A DNA stretch of 64,000 nucleotides from Coturnix japonica. Its lineage: Eukaryota > Chordata > Aves > Galliformes > Phasianidae. Both the position numbers and the translations under genes were made by a program. Below the pieces are notes generated by a model. That model did not search any database. It had not been told where the DNA came from and saw nothing but the letters and a program-made list of their open reading frames with translations. Position 1 is the first letter of the stretch; every line of letters starts with the position of its first letter. The stretch covers positions 866,460-930,459 of the forward strand of contig NC_029543.1 in NCBI RefSeq assembly GCF_001577835.2, written 5' to 3'. This document shows positions 1 through 12,700 of this stretch, one piece after another.

Positions 1-729
1 CATACATATTGCAAAAGCGGAGCTCATCATTGGTTCCCAATTACATACCATCCCCAAGTATCTTTGCAGCTTGTTGTTATCATCCTGAAAGTTACTCCCT
101 TGCCGAGTTCACAAAACCGTGGTTAGTTTCTCACCATCCCAGGGCATCCTGTTGATCTCACTGTCCTTGCAGGTGGTATGGCTCCTTGATTAACTGCACC
201 ATGTTTACAACCCTTCTCAGCTAGCTGTAAAAACACTCCCTACAGAAGGTGACAGATTTCAACCCTATTTCCCATGGATGCAGCACCCCTGGGCTCATGG
301 CAAAGCGCTGTGGGGAATTTGGGGAGCTCAGGCTGAGGACTGCAGCAACTCTGCAAATAAAAGACCCAAAGCAATTCATTCTGTTGCCTGCTTGGTTGGG
401 GTTTCTTTTAGGTGATACATGAAAATGGCAGCACGGAGCAGAGCTTTGCACTGAACACTTTGCCCAAAGGGATGCAAAGGACATCAAGCATCCAGATGGA
501 GCAACAACCCAACTGCGAGCTGAACTGAGCTACATCCCAGTCAGGACATGGGGAGCAGCAGTGGGGTTTGAAGCAGCCCCCAGAGTGGGAGATAGGAACA
601 CAACACTGAGCTGTGCTGTATTGCTGAAGTGACCAACTGTGTTGGAAAACCTGCTTGTCCATTGGAATAGGATGAACCCAGCAAGGTGAATGTGCCGGGC
701 TCTGCTCGTCTGCACAACGCACACACAGA

Positions 730-985
730 GGGAAAAGAGAAATTAATTAACAATAAAAGAAGTGGAAAATAAAATGCATACTGAACCAGCCTGCTTGAGC
801 CCCTTGGGCTGCCATCCAGATGCACGATGCTCGCCCTCCGTACCCACTCCACAGCCAATAAATCCTCCTCTTCGTTAAACACTGCAGGTCTCAATTAATT
901 AAATGAGCACAACAACCACAGCTCCCCTTGGCAATTAGAGAAGTGGCTGGGTAATTAGATGGAATGTTAATTTAATTTCCAGGAG
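730..985. promoter_or_regulatory. ATTA-rich block, candidate conserved element
   Basis: At least six homeodomain-type cores (AATTAATTAA at 739-748 and 893-902, CAATTAG at about 932, TAATTAG at about 952, TTAATTTAATT at about 968) within 260 bp inside otherwise GC-richer DNA. This is suggestive of a developmental enhancer, but conservation cannot be judged from one sequence. Confidence 0.3.
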
Positions 986-2898
986 GGAGAAGGAAAGGAA
1001 AAAAAACACAGAAAGGGAAAGAAGGGAGGCAGGAAGGGGCAAATGGGATTATGTTTGATGAGAGGGGAATTAAAAGTCACTCAGTCATCGAGCAATTAAA
1101 GAAGAGTCTTCAAATTGCTCCTCTAGAAGGATGGGACCACCGGGTGGTGTTGTGAGTGATGCTCACCTTGATCCCTTTGGGATCTGGTGGGGACATTGGG
1201 GACTAAGGATGGGGATGGGGACATAGCTCTGAGCTGAGCCAGGCACGTAGTGCCCACTCAGCGCATCCCTTCCCCATCACTCAGAGCTGAAGGGCTGAAC
1301 CCTCCTGCAGACCCCTATAAGATGAAGGCAGGAGCGTTGCAGAGGGTGAAGCAGAGAGTCTGTGCCCCGACACAGCTTTGGGATGCAGCGCTCTGCTCGC
1401 CAGCACCGCCAGTCTGATTTTATTAGTGAAAGCCACATGAGACAAAGCAGAGACCCACAGGCCGGGCTGCCAACGCCAGCGCTAATTCGAGCACCTACAA
1501 CTCACCAGCTTGTAATTATGATGCGGCGCATTCACAGCACTCCGGCAGGAAGAAATATTTTCCACCAGACAGACGGCTGCGTCTGGGCACTCAGTCCAAG
1601 GCTGGGAGGAGGGCGGTGAATGGAGGCAGAGCAGAGGCATGGGACGGCACGCCGTGTCCACAGTGCTGCTGGCATGTGATGAGGGGCTGAGGATGGTGGC
1701 AGGGGGCTGGGACACAGTGACTGTGAGTTGGGGGAGGGAGGATGGAGAGGCAGCATCCCCAGCACCTGTGGGTGCTCACACTGATCTCCAGCCCTGAGGA
1801 CCCTGTCTCTGTTCAGTTCTCCATAGCCCTACTTGGTCCCACATCCCCAGCCCTGATCCCACATCCCCATCCCAGGTCCTATATCACCAAAATTCTGTGC
1901 ACCTGGAATTTAGTATTTGCTTCATCTCCATCCCTCCCGCCAACAGCCCCTGAGCAATGCATTCAATCACCGGTGGGGTTTTTGCAGGAGCTCCATGTGC
2001 CCTCAGGATGCTGCTGCCCTTCGGTGTTTATTTGCTGAGCAGTAATTAGAGTGGTGTAATTATAATCAGTGCTGGTTTACAGAAGAATCACTGCCCCCCC
2101 CCTGCTCTCCCAGCCACGTGCCAAAACAAACTGACCCATAGGAGCCCAACTGCGCTGACCCAGATCTTCTGTACCAAAAGGGATGCAAAGAGGGGGTGGG
2201 AAATGGGGAGAAATAGGGGGATGGGGGCTCTCACCCCTCCTGGGTTGGCTGTTGGTCTTTAGGAGAAAGGTTGTGGGGGGAATGAGGGGCTGAGCTTGGA
2301 AATGGAGCCCAGAGCTTCACATTGAGAGCAGCTGCAAGAAAAAACCTCAGCCCCAAAACCTGTGGATGAAAATATTTACATTTTCTTCCTGTGCTTTCAA
2401 GGCTGTCTTGGAAATAATGATAATAATAAAAGAAGAAGCGTTTTCATTTGGGGAAGCAGTTCCCTGAGTTTGATTTTTATTTTTATTTCTATGGGCCTCT
2501 TCCAAAGCTCAACGGGTGAAGCCAGAGCTAAAAATTCACCTTTTCAAATGAGGTGCTTTGGGAGAAGTGCTGCTGAAATGCAGCTCTATGAGGAGGATTC
2601 GGAGGGTTGCTGCATGTCGTCTCCACCAACTGCTGCCCTCACCTCCACAGATAAAGCATTCATCCCCAGGTTTTGGCAGACCTCTGGAAGCTGGGACGTG
2701 TTGCTGCAGGAAGCCCAAAGGGAGCAGCTGCAGCTCTGGGGTGAGGTGAGGAGAAGGGGCTGAGGGGCTGCCATCGTTCTGACTTTTATGGAGTATTTCC
2801 CTGCCTCCAATTGCAAATCACTTGTGCCACCTGAAGGACCACCGTCCTCCCAGTGCCACTTCTGCACTAGAAGCCCCAGGCAGCAGTGCTGTCCTTCT

Positions 2899-3048
2899 CA
2901 CCATCTCCATCTCTATCATCATCACCAATGCCATCATCATCACCATCCCCATCCCAGTCATTGTTCCCATCTCATCTCCATCCCAACCCCCATCCCCAAA
3001 CCCACTGCCATCCCAATCCCCATCGCCCTCCCCATCCCATCCCTTCCT
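2899..3048. repeat. Degenerate CATCCCCATCC low-complexity tract
   Basis: About 150 bp of degenerate C/A/T units (CATCCC, CATCAT, CCCAAT), almost free of G on this strand. The same family recurs at 4745-4880 and, in reverse orientation, in DUS3L intron 1. Confidence 0.85.
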
Positions 3049-4744
3049 CCATAGAACCCAATGGGGCAGCTGAGGCGGACACTGCCCTCATGCTCCCCCT
3101 TTCTCATTGTTCTTTGCCTTGTCCTACAGCAGACACCAGTGCTGGGGGGGTGGTGGTGTTACTTTTCCCCAGGGCTTTGAAGGGATTTAAATAGGATTGG
3201 GAAGGAAGGAACCGCTCTGCTGCTCCCAGCAGCGCTTTGGTGGCCTCGAGCCCAGCGAAGAGCTGCTCTGAATTGCTGCTGGCAAAGCTCAGCCAGGGAT
3301 GGACACTATTTCCTGAGCTGTTTACATTGCTGAGATGTTACACCTCATTCCTGGCACGGGCTGAGGTGCCCGTATGGATGCACCCGCACAGGGCAAGCGC
3401 CTCCGAGCTTCTGCTGTCATTGATTTTGTGTCGGGAAGCAAAACAACAGAACTCAGTGCTGCTGCAAGGTCAGACTGCAGGGAGTGCATGCTTTGCAAAG
3501 GGACTGGGGCAGAGCGGGGCTGAGGAGCAGGATGTGGCCATACAAGCTTGGACATTGCTCAGGCATGGAGAGGTTTCAGCACCCCACACACCACCAGGCA
3601 GATGCTTCTCCTCTGCAACTTCGATGCCCCCTGTATTTCTAAGCCAAAACCAGGCAGGGTTCATGAGTTACTGTGGTTTCCTCCTGACCCGCAGCAGCCT
3701 CATCCCAAGGCACGCTGAGCCCCAGGGCTGCAGCAGGACGGCTCTGCTCACACAGCAGGCACACAGCCAGCCCCAGCCTCGCCTCCGGAGGATGCGTTTG
3801 TAGACAGTTTACAGATCTGCCTTCCTGCTCTTAAATATTTGGGGTCCTTTTGTTTCCCCTCACCTGGAAGGGAGGTGTGAGAAAAATCCCTGTCCCCAAG
3901 TGACACCACAATGTCACCACGTTCCTCCTGCACATCCCTTGTTTTGCAGCCAGCAGAGCAGGCAGGACAGGGCAGCACAAAGGGGCTCTGTGCTGGCATG
4001 GTTGGCACTGGGCACACTGCGGGGGTTCAGCAGCCCCAGGGCAGCAACTTGAGCATGGAGCTCAAGGGAGCTCAGAGGTGATGTTGTTCTTCTGCTCATT
4101 CCTTTCTTTGGGGCTTGCAACAAGTGGTTTCCCCGCGGGCAATTTGACATGGAATGGTGTTTGTTGGAGCAGGAAAATGGCATTTTTCTTGTACTGCAAC
4201 CCCATGAAATGTTTGGAAATCTGTAAGCATTCTCTTTTTAGGGGCACCCCACCTGCTCGAGTGCAGAACCCAGCATGGGGTGCCCACCCCCACAGGAGCC
4301 TCCAGCCCCAGCTGGGGTGAGCACAGCCCCAGTCACTGGGCTGCATCCTGCCCTTTTGTTCTCAACTCAGAGCATTTGGCCATTGGGTGCCAGCCACAAG
4401 AGCTGCTGCTTGCTTCCTCCCTTGGCACGCAGCAGTGCTGGGCGCCGCTGGCCAATTCCTGCTTGCGTAAACAGCGCAGCTAACGAAGATAAATGAGGCT
4501 TCATGACAGGGCACGGTGGATGCCAGCCTGCCCTCCCCAGGGAACCAGGGCACGCTGCAGGGCCACGCGCTGCCTGGGGACCACAGCATCCCAAAAGGGG
4601 TTTTACAAGATGCCTTCATGGCACAGTAACCCCAATGCCTGCTCCAGCCAGGCAGGGGGTTCTCTTGCCCATTATGTTTCACTGGGATTATGTCCTCCCT
4701 GTGCCACCAGTGCAATGGAGGAAGGAGACCGTAGGCATCAGCGC

Positions 4745-4880
4745 TATCTCCATTCCAACCCCCATCCTCGTTCCCATCCCAGTCACATCCCCATCTCCAA
4801 CCCAATCCCCATGCCCCATCCCAATCTGAATTCTCAACCCTATCACATCTCCATCATCTCCACCCCAATCCCCATCCCTT
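4745..4880. repeat. Second CATCCCCATCC low-complexity tract
   Basis: Same C/A/T-rich degenerate hexamer composition and same strand as the tract at 2899-3048, about 1.7 kb away. The G-poor strand is the plus strand. Confidence 0.85.
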
Positions 4881-7800
4881 GGGATGAGGTTGGGTTTCTG
4901 CATGGCTCAGCCTGAGGGAATCACTGCCACCATCGCTGCCCATTGAGGCTGATGTCCCCCCTCTCTGCGGTGACACCGCCTTCTCTGTGATCCACATCAG
5001 CTCAGGGCTACAAGAGGTTAATATTAAAGAACAAAAAAAAAGAAGAACAACAACGTCTTGAGGCGGGCAGAACACAGCACCCTGCCAAGAAGCTTATCTG
5101 AGGCTCTTTGTGAACAAAGTGAACCCGGGAAGGTGGCGAGGCTCCGTGGCGGGGAGCGGGGATGCGCGCCAAGACCACTGCTGTTGGCCAGGGGAGAAAT
5201 TTCCATCTTAGTGAGGAGCCACCCTGCTCTGATAACCACGTTGTGCCCAGCGCATGGCAGCAGGATGGGGCCCCGTTCCCCTGGAGCTGGCTCTGATGGG
5301 CTCTCTGTGCCCACAACATGAATTGAGCCATTCTCCTTCAAAGTTGGTCTGTTGGAATGGGAAAACTCAACCAAATGGCAAATAGTGGGACAGCATCCCA
5401 TAGTACGGCACAGGGCGGGAGTCCTCCCTCCCCTCCCTCCACCCCAGCACACCCTTCAGCCCTACAATGGGATGGAAAATGGGAGCTTGGGGAGAAGACA
5501 GGCACTGCACAATGAGCCGTTCAGCCCTACAATGTGAATGAGCAGTAAGACTGATGGGAAAACCCGGGAGCAGCCAGAATTTCACAGCAGCCCCAACCTG
5601 AACTTTCTGCTTCCCAAATCCTCCCGGAGTCAGGAATGGAAAAAGAGCAGCTCCAGCCCAGCGCCCGGCTGGGGTCAATAAAAATCAGCTGTGACCGAGT
5701 GCAGCCCGCCCCTAATTGTGTTTATTTTTAATTGGGTGGGTTGGTGGCTCAGCACCGAGCCGGGCTCTGCCAATTCTTGGAAACTTAATCCTCGAATTGC
5801 TTCTCTACGGCTACTGTGCACAGTGAGCACAAAGTGGGGGCAGCTCTACGGGGCCTCGGTGCTCCCCAAAGGAGACACAGAGCCAACCAAGGGAAAACTC
5901 AATGGGAATTGGGGGATTTTGGCTGCTCAAGCATTTGGGAATGTTTCCTTCTGCTCTTTGTCCCTCCTGGTGGGCAGTGTGGATCCACTGGGATGGGACA
6001 GAACTGGGGGATCACAACAAACCCAGCCCAGTAGGGATCCTAGTAGGGCCCAGCAGCTCGCACAGCACTGGGGTCGGTGCTTGGGGTGCCACATGGGGCA
6101 GGACATGTTCACAGCGCAGCTTTTGCACGAGCACTTGGCTTTCTCAGAGGATTCCCCATTAGGGTTTGGTTTATCTTGTCTTTCTCTTTCCTTCCTTTTG
6201 CAAAAACCCTGTTTGGACAACGAACGGCAACATCCTCACTACTTCATGCAGATGGGGATTAAAGTGAGCAGACGCCTGTTTGTTCACCCCAGCCAAGGAA
6301 CAGGACCTGAACCATCCAGCACGAGTTTGTCTTGTCCCAGCTGGAGGTTCCTGCTGTGGTTGGATGGCTGCAGCTGCAGCTCGCCTGCCCAGGACATCAT
6401 TTAGATGCTCAGTGCTCCCTGATGCTCTGGGATTACCCCACCATCCCCTCTCCTCAGCCAAAAGGAGAGGATCAAGGGAGCTGATATCAGATCATTGCCT
6501 TTCTTGCTTCTCAGCAGCTTCGGATGCAGGATGGATGGAGCTGCAGACCTGCACCAACCAACACAGCTTCATGTGGGCACAGGGATCCTGAGCACTGCAC
6601 CTGGTGGCAAGCAGAGCCCTGAGCAGAGCGAGCCCCACACAGAGCCCCAGGAGCATCCATAGGCAAAGGGAAGTGGGCACATCACATGCATCAGTAGCCA
6701 GCAATGCAACTGGGCAGGAGTGGGGATGGGGGGGGTGGCAATGGGGTGAGCCCCACTCACAGGCAGCACTGCCAGATAACGGAGAGCTCATTAAGCAAAT
6801 TGCTCCCTGCCTACTCTGTTTTCCTAGAGCCCCAGCCAGACCCCACGACTATTTATCTTGGCTTTGAAGTCCCCGCCCCTCACTGCGCTGCATGAGTGCG
6901 TGTAACCGCAGAGCTTTGCTAATAGGAACCAAAGCAGAAACTGCTGCTGAGCTCTGCAGGAAAGGAGCTCCAAGCAGCTCAGGCACCGGGTGTTCCTATT
7001 ATTCCCATTGGGAAACCCTAAAGCCACACCTACACCTGGAATTGTATATTGTTCCTCACTGTCATGTTGGCCCTCTGCACTCATCCACTTGGATTTCAAC
7101 CCAAACTGAGCCCTCTGGTGCCAATGGCCACGCAAAGGTTCTGATTCTGCCAAGGCCAGATCTGAGGCTTGCCCTCATTGAGACTCAAGGGATACATCAG
7201 GGGTCCCTACAGCACCCAGACCTCAGCCCAGCTGCACTGGAGCTCCTTTTGGGGCAGATGATTCACTGATGACAGCAGTGGGGCTGGAAAGCCAACCCAG
7301 AGGGATAAATCTTTCCTCACGTCTTTTTGCATCCCAAAGGCTCATGCCTGGACAGGGACAAATGGAGCGTGCTACACTTCAGGCAATGCAGGAGCATGTG
7401 TGGGAGTGGAGGGTTGGAAGCAGATGAGATGCAGCAATGGCCAGACCCAACCCACTGCTCAGGGAAATGCCTGTGAGCTGGGCAGACCCACAGCCCTGCC
7501 CCCCATTGGCCCCGTGATGCCTTGGATTCCTCCTGGGAATCCCAATATTTGGGATATTCCCAATAGGAATCCTTTCTCATTGGCCTTCCTGGCCAACCCA
7601 GCTGCACCTCCTCTCCATCAGCATCCACACATCCCCCCATGCATTCCTGCTGCCCAGCCGTGCCGGAGCTGCTTTCCTTCACCCCGCAATTCTCACCAAT
7701 GAGGTCATTTTTATTTCCTGAGACAGTGGCCAAAGCCCCCCAGCAGCTCACTGACACCAACGTAATGAGAATTCTTCTTTGTTTCAAATATAATTCACAG

Positions 7801-7883
7801 CTAATATCTGGCATGAAATACTCCAAAGAGAATGTGCAGATCCCAGCCCCAAGCAAGAGAATGGGGGCTGATTCCCTTTTAGT

Positions 7884-7960
7884 CTATACACACACACACA
7901 CACGTATATATAGAGAGAGACCATATAAATATATGTGTGTATGTTCATATACAGAGAGAG
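7884..7960. repeat. Compound microsatellite (CA)n-(TA)n-(GA)n
   Basis: Eight CA units, then GTATATATA, GAGAGAGA, ATAAATATATGTGTGTAT in succession. It is a compound dinucleotide array likely to vary in length. Confidence 0.9.
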
Positions 7961-8800
7961 CTTTTACAAACCTGCCACGCTCCATAGATGTACAAAATCA
8001 CCACCCTCAAAGCAAAGTTTCCCTTCTCAGAACTGGGAATGGGAAAGGGCTGAACCCAGTGTTTGGTGGGGAGGGGGGGGTCCATCCATCTTCCTTCCCC
8101 TTAGAAAGAATGCCCTCAACGTCCTTGGGCAGCTTTGCCTTCTGCTTTGGCTATTTTGCTCCTAACAACTGCAGGAGGAGGATGGATATGTGGGCGGCTC
8201 ATGCTGGGGAATCAGGTTGAGTTTTATTGAGGCCAGGAGTAGGTTTCTATTTTACCAAGCGCAGGGGAAGCGTGCCCAGGCTGATAAATACCCGTCAGCA
8301 AAGCCATTAGCTGATTGTGTGAACCTCAGAAGGCAAGAAAGCCTTCTGGCACTCCCAGCAGAGCTGCTTGATGGTCGGTTCCTCCATGCAAGTTTTCCAT
8401 TGCATTTCTGAGAGTGTTTTCTGCAGCACTGCACACACACTGGTCTATTATCAGCAGCTGTATGGAACGGCGAGCACCATTCACCCCCCAAATCCCTACT
8501 GAAGTGGCAGCATCGCTTCTCCTCTTAGTTCTCCCATTGAGGATGGATTCACCTGTGCTGCAGACTCAGAGTCCTGCAGTGTGAAACCCCTAGAAGCTAC
8601 AGCAGAGCCCTATAGGGGACCCTCACATGGAGGGATGGAGCTTCTGTGCCTCGGTTCCCCATCCACAAAATAAAACCCACAGCCATTCAGTCCCAAATCA
8701 CCCATGGGGGGCTCCCGGCAGGAGATTCCCTCTGGAGTGCAGTTTCAGTCTCCAAGTTCCCAATCCCAGGGCTCTCCCATGCCTCTCTGGGAAGCCTCTA

Positions 8801-8850
8801 TATCATAGAAGCACAGTGGATATGGGGATCATGCATTCCAACCCCAACCC
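8801..8850 (-). mobile_element. Possible CR1 remnant
   Basis: ATCATAGAAGCACAGTGG, then GGGGATCATGCATTCCAACC, echoes the reverse complement of a CR1 3' end (ATCATAGAATCACAGAATGG, AAGATCATC, GTTCCAACCCC). It is short and diverged. Confidence 0.4.
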
Positions 8851-9563
8851 ATAAAGCACACTCCATACAATAGATTGCTTGGGATGATTAAGAAAACCCC
8901 AGAATCCTCCCCATAGAAGCCCCAGCACTGAGCAGCAGTGAAAAAGGACGCTCTGTATTTCCTCCCTCACCTGCCTGGTGTTTAACACCAGCGGCAGAGC
9001 GGGGAGAGGCGGTGATTTATCGTGCTGAAATAATTGGGGTCAGCAGAGCTGCCACGCTCCTCGGGGAGCTCCGCTCGGCTCTGCCTCTCCTTTTGGCAGA
9101 GCTGGCAGCAGCAAAACACGGTGATTTACTGCAGCAGCGGAGATTTATATCTAATCCTCTCCTGTAATCTCTTCCTCCAGGAAACGTCGGGATGCTGTGG
9201 GTGGGAAGTTGCTCCTGCAAGGACCGCAGTGTAGGACAGGTGCTGTGGGACCCAGCCCCACTGCAATGCGATGCAGTGGATGAACCTCCGGCCCCCTCGC
9301 CTCCCTCCAGCTGGGATGTGGCTGCAGAACTTGTGCTCTTGCTGAGAAAAGCCAGGCGTGTCATAAAGCAGAGAACTGATTGCCCCCAGGGGTCCTGTTA
9401 AGGCCGGCAGGATATCCTGTGGGGCCGGGAGAGCATGGATGGAAGCACCACGAGGTCGTGGTGTAACCACTGCAGGCAGCACAGGGGCACGGAGAGGGGC
9501 AAGTGAGGCAGCCTGGCTTCCCAGTGGGCACAGCAGCAGCTTGGGTCACTTCCCAGCAGGAAT

Positions 9564-9629
9564 TATGGCACAGTTTGGAGTGGAGGAGACCTCCACAATC
9601 ATCTCATCCAACCTCTGCTGCAGGACACC
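9564..9629 (-). mobile_element. Probable CR1 3'-end remnant
   Basis: The series CACAGTTTGGAGTGGAGG, AGACCTCCACAATCATCTC, ATCCAACCTCTGCTGCAGG parallels the reverse-complement CR1 3' consensus (CACAGGATTGGAAGGGACCTCC, GATCATCTAGTCCAACC, CTGCTAAAGCAGG). The extent beyond 9629 is unclear. Confidence 0.5.
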
Positions 9630-9751
9630 TTATTCCTCATCCACCAAACCATCCATCAGATCCATCTCTAAGTTAGGGACAGAAACAGTGTAGAACCCTC
9701 TCAAAGACCTCATCCACTGACCTTTAGGATGCTCACAGACCTCTGTATGCC

Positions 9752-9776
9752 ACCCCCCCCACACACACACACACAC
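9752..9776. repeat. C-run plus (AC)n microsatellite
   Basis: A run of eight C is followed by eight AC units. Confidence 0.9.
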
Positions 9777-12700
9777 TTCTGCACTACTGAAAGCAGCTCT
9801 GAAGCCAGATATCCCTACCTGCCCCATGCTGTGTGGCACATTTAACCCCCACCTAACAAGCCCTGCTAACAAGGGGAAGCTATAATGAGGTCACAGGACA
9901 CTCTGGTGACCAAAGGGACATTGCTCTGTCTGCAGCTCATCCTGCAGCAGTGAGGAGATAAGGAGCTCTGGGGTCTGGTGGGAACTCTGACAAGGAGGAT
10001 ATTTCAGGCTGGCTCCCATCCCAACAGGCTTAGGACAAACCTGACCTCATGTCTTGGGGGTCTGCAGCCCACGTCCCACATTACTGCTCACTGCTGGTCC
10101 CAGTTCCCCTCCACCCCCCAGCACACAGATCACAGACATGCAGAAGATTCCCACGTCCTTCACCCCACTCATGCTGGGTGATTTCTGGGCACACTGGGGA
10201 GGAAAGGATGGGTATAGAGAGAGGTGAAGTCATCTGCCAGCTGCAGAGAAAGCAGTTTTCATGTCATGAGAAACAAAAGCAGCTGGTAAGAGAGATGTGG
10301 GACCAGGAGCTGCCACTCATCCTGGGTGCTCGGGAAGAATGGAAAGGGCATGAGGAGCCCAGTGTTCAAATAGGGAGATAAGGAGGAGAATTAAGCAATG
10401 GGCTTTACAGTATAAACACTGCGATGGAGGGGCTTTGTATTCCAAACAAGCAAAGGCAAATTAAAGGAGAGAAGCGGGGGAAGGGAAAGGAGGAGGAAGA
10501 GAAAGATGCTGAGCAGAGAGCTGTGCCAGGTGGAGAGAAAGCTCCCTGTCTGAGCAGGGAGATGACAGGGCTGCACCCTGAGCACACATCACCTGCAGAG
10601 AAACCTTCTCCCACCAGACTTGTTTTCCACTCCCTTGGCATTCATTCTCAGCATGGTTTGGAGAGGTTCCCAAGTCCTGCATCCCTCTCCCTACCCCAAC
10701 TGGGGGACGTGGCCCATTGCCTCCCCTTCCTGCAGATCAGGGTTTGCTGTCCCACCTCTGGAGACAGCACAGAGAATAGAAGCAGCTCCTAAGCCTGGGA
10801 AAGTTCCACCCAGTTCATCAGCACGGCTGCAAACCGCCGACTCAGGGAAACAGAAGCTCAGCATCGATTTGCAGGAAGCCAAGGGCCGGCAGCCTCAACA
10901 CCAGCTCCACTTTCACTCATCCCAACAGGTTTCTGAGTGCTGTGACACATCCCTATGGGGTCCCCAAGTTCCTGTGACATCCTCAGCCCCCTCAATTCAC
11001 CAGACCCGCAGCTCTCTGCAGCTTCACTTCAGACCTGCATCGATCTGCCCCAGCTCTCAGGTTCCTATCTCCATTTATCAGGCCTTCACGTTCTCCTAAT
11101 CCCATCTCAGCCCTCCCCAAAGTGCTGAGATAAGAGGCAGGCTGGGAAGGCTGATAAAAGGGAACTGAGCAAATCCATTAATGCTGTTTCTGTGCCAGGA
11201 ATTACAAACCTTGGCCCACGTTAATTACACTTACCAGCCAGAATCCCAAGGCAGCAAAGCCAGCAAAGCCTCCTAATGTGTCCTGAGGGAAAAAAAGAAC
11301 CCAATACCTGGAGGACCAGAACTCCATGGTTCCAATTGCATGTGATTCAAACTCAACTGATTTGAGCTGGGTGAGCAGGGTGCTCCCAACCAAGCAGCTG
11401 CAGCACTGATCCCTGCAGCAAACACCTTCCCATGGCTTCTGAGCCAAGAACTTCACTGCAAAAAGGTAAATCCTGCAGAGCCTGCATGGAGCTGCTCCAT
11501 AGCACTGAGCCTCCATGCACCCAGAGGAGCAGGGATACCATCCCAGCTCTTCAAGACGTCTCACAGTCTCTTGTTAAGAAAATAAACCAACTCACAGCGC
11601 CCCACATCACAGGAAAAGTCAAATTTGGAGCATTTTGTTGAAGCACTGAATCAAGAGAGAGAGGGGGGCAATGCACCAGGTCAACTGGAACGTGTTTTAA
11701 TTGCAACCTTTGGAAGAAAAGTCCTTGTAAAAATGGAGATTAATGGGTGTTTCAAGAGACAAAGTTGCTTTAGTCTAACCCTTCCCCTCCCCATTTTCCT
11801 TGGTACATGGCCTAATGGATGTGTCAACAATGTCAAACCCAACAAAAACTATTAAAACACTCTCATCCGAACAACACCCTCCCTGGAACAGCTTCAGGTT
11901 TTAATTGATTCCTTCTAAAAACCAGCTCCTTTCTGGGGGGAAAAACAAAATAAACCGCAGCCACTCCAAGGAAAAACAAACACGAGAAGATCTGCCCATG
12001 ATGCCTCTGTTCATGGAGGCAGGAGCTGCATTCCCTGAGCAGCATTGGCACATAGAGCACAAAGCACCGACTCCATCACAACCCCAATGGGTTTTGCTGT
12101 CTTCCTCCCAGCTCCCACTTGGGCAGTCCAAGGGCTCGTTAGGAAATACAACTAATTATGCTGACTGGCGACTGGGGGCTATTACTCATCCCTGTGCAGA
12201 CACCATAAAGTGCTGTGCAGAAGAATTCAGCTGCAATGAGATGAAACGTTGATAGAGGTAACACAGGCTCTGGAGCAGTGGTGAATTAAATAAATGCACA
12301 GGCAAAGGGACACAGAGGCTGCAGCAAAGAGGAAGGAAAACCCAGGAGGACATTCAACATCCCAGGCTCCTGCTTAAGCATTTTACTCTATGCATGTGGT
12401 TATGAAGTCTGCATACAGTGGAAGAAAGCAGAGGAGCTTCGAATAAAACCCAAACATCTCCACCCCCGTGCAGCATCCAAGCTGCAACCAAACAACTTCT
12501 CTAAGCTCTTTTGTACCTATATCCATCTGAACAGCTTGGAGATTACCTGGCAGGAGGAATTAGGGCTTTATACTACAGCAGAGAAAGGAGAAACAGCACA
12601 GCAGGACAGGATTATTTCACACTCGTGCTGTTTCAGTTCCACACTGCGGGCAGCTCAGCTCAGACCGCTGCCTGCTTGAGAAACACCTGCTAAGAAAACA

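Noticed and set aside
3237-3803. 188-codon plus-strand frame
   Set aside because: Starts at TTG, has no similarity I recognise, and crosses unremarkable unique sequence.
5691-6404. 237-codon open frame on the plus strand
   Set aside because: It opens with GTG, has no domain, signal or repeat, and its composition is that of translated GC-rich noncoding DNA. No splice context supports it.
7317-7856. 179-codon open frame on the minus strand
   Set aside because: No recognisable motif, and it runs through AT-rich DNA that looks regulatory. Length alone is not enough in 64 kb.
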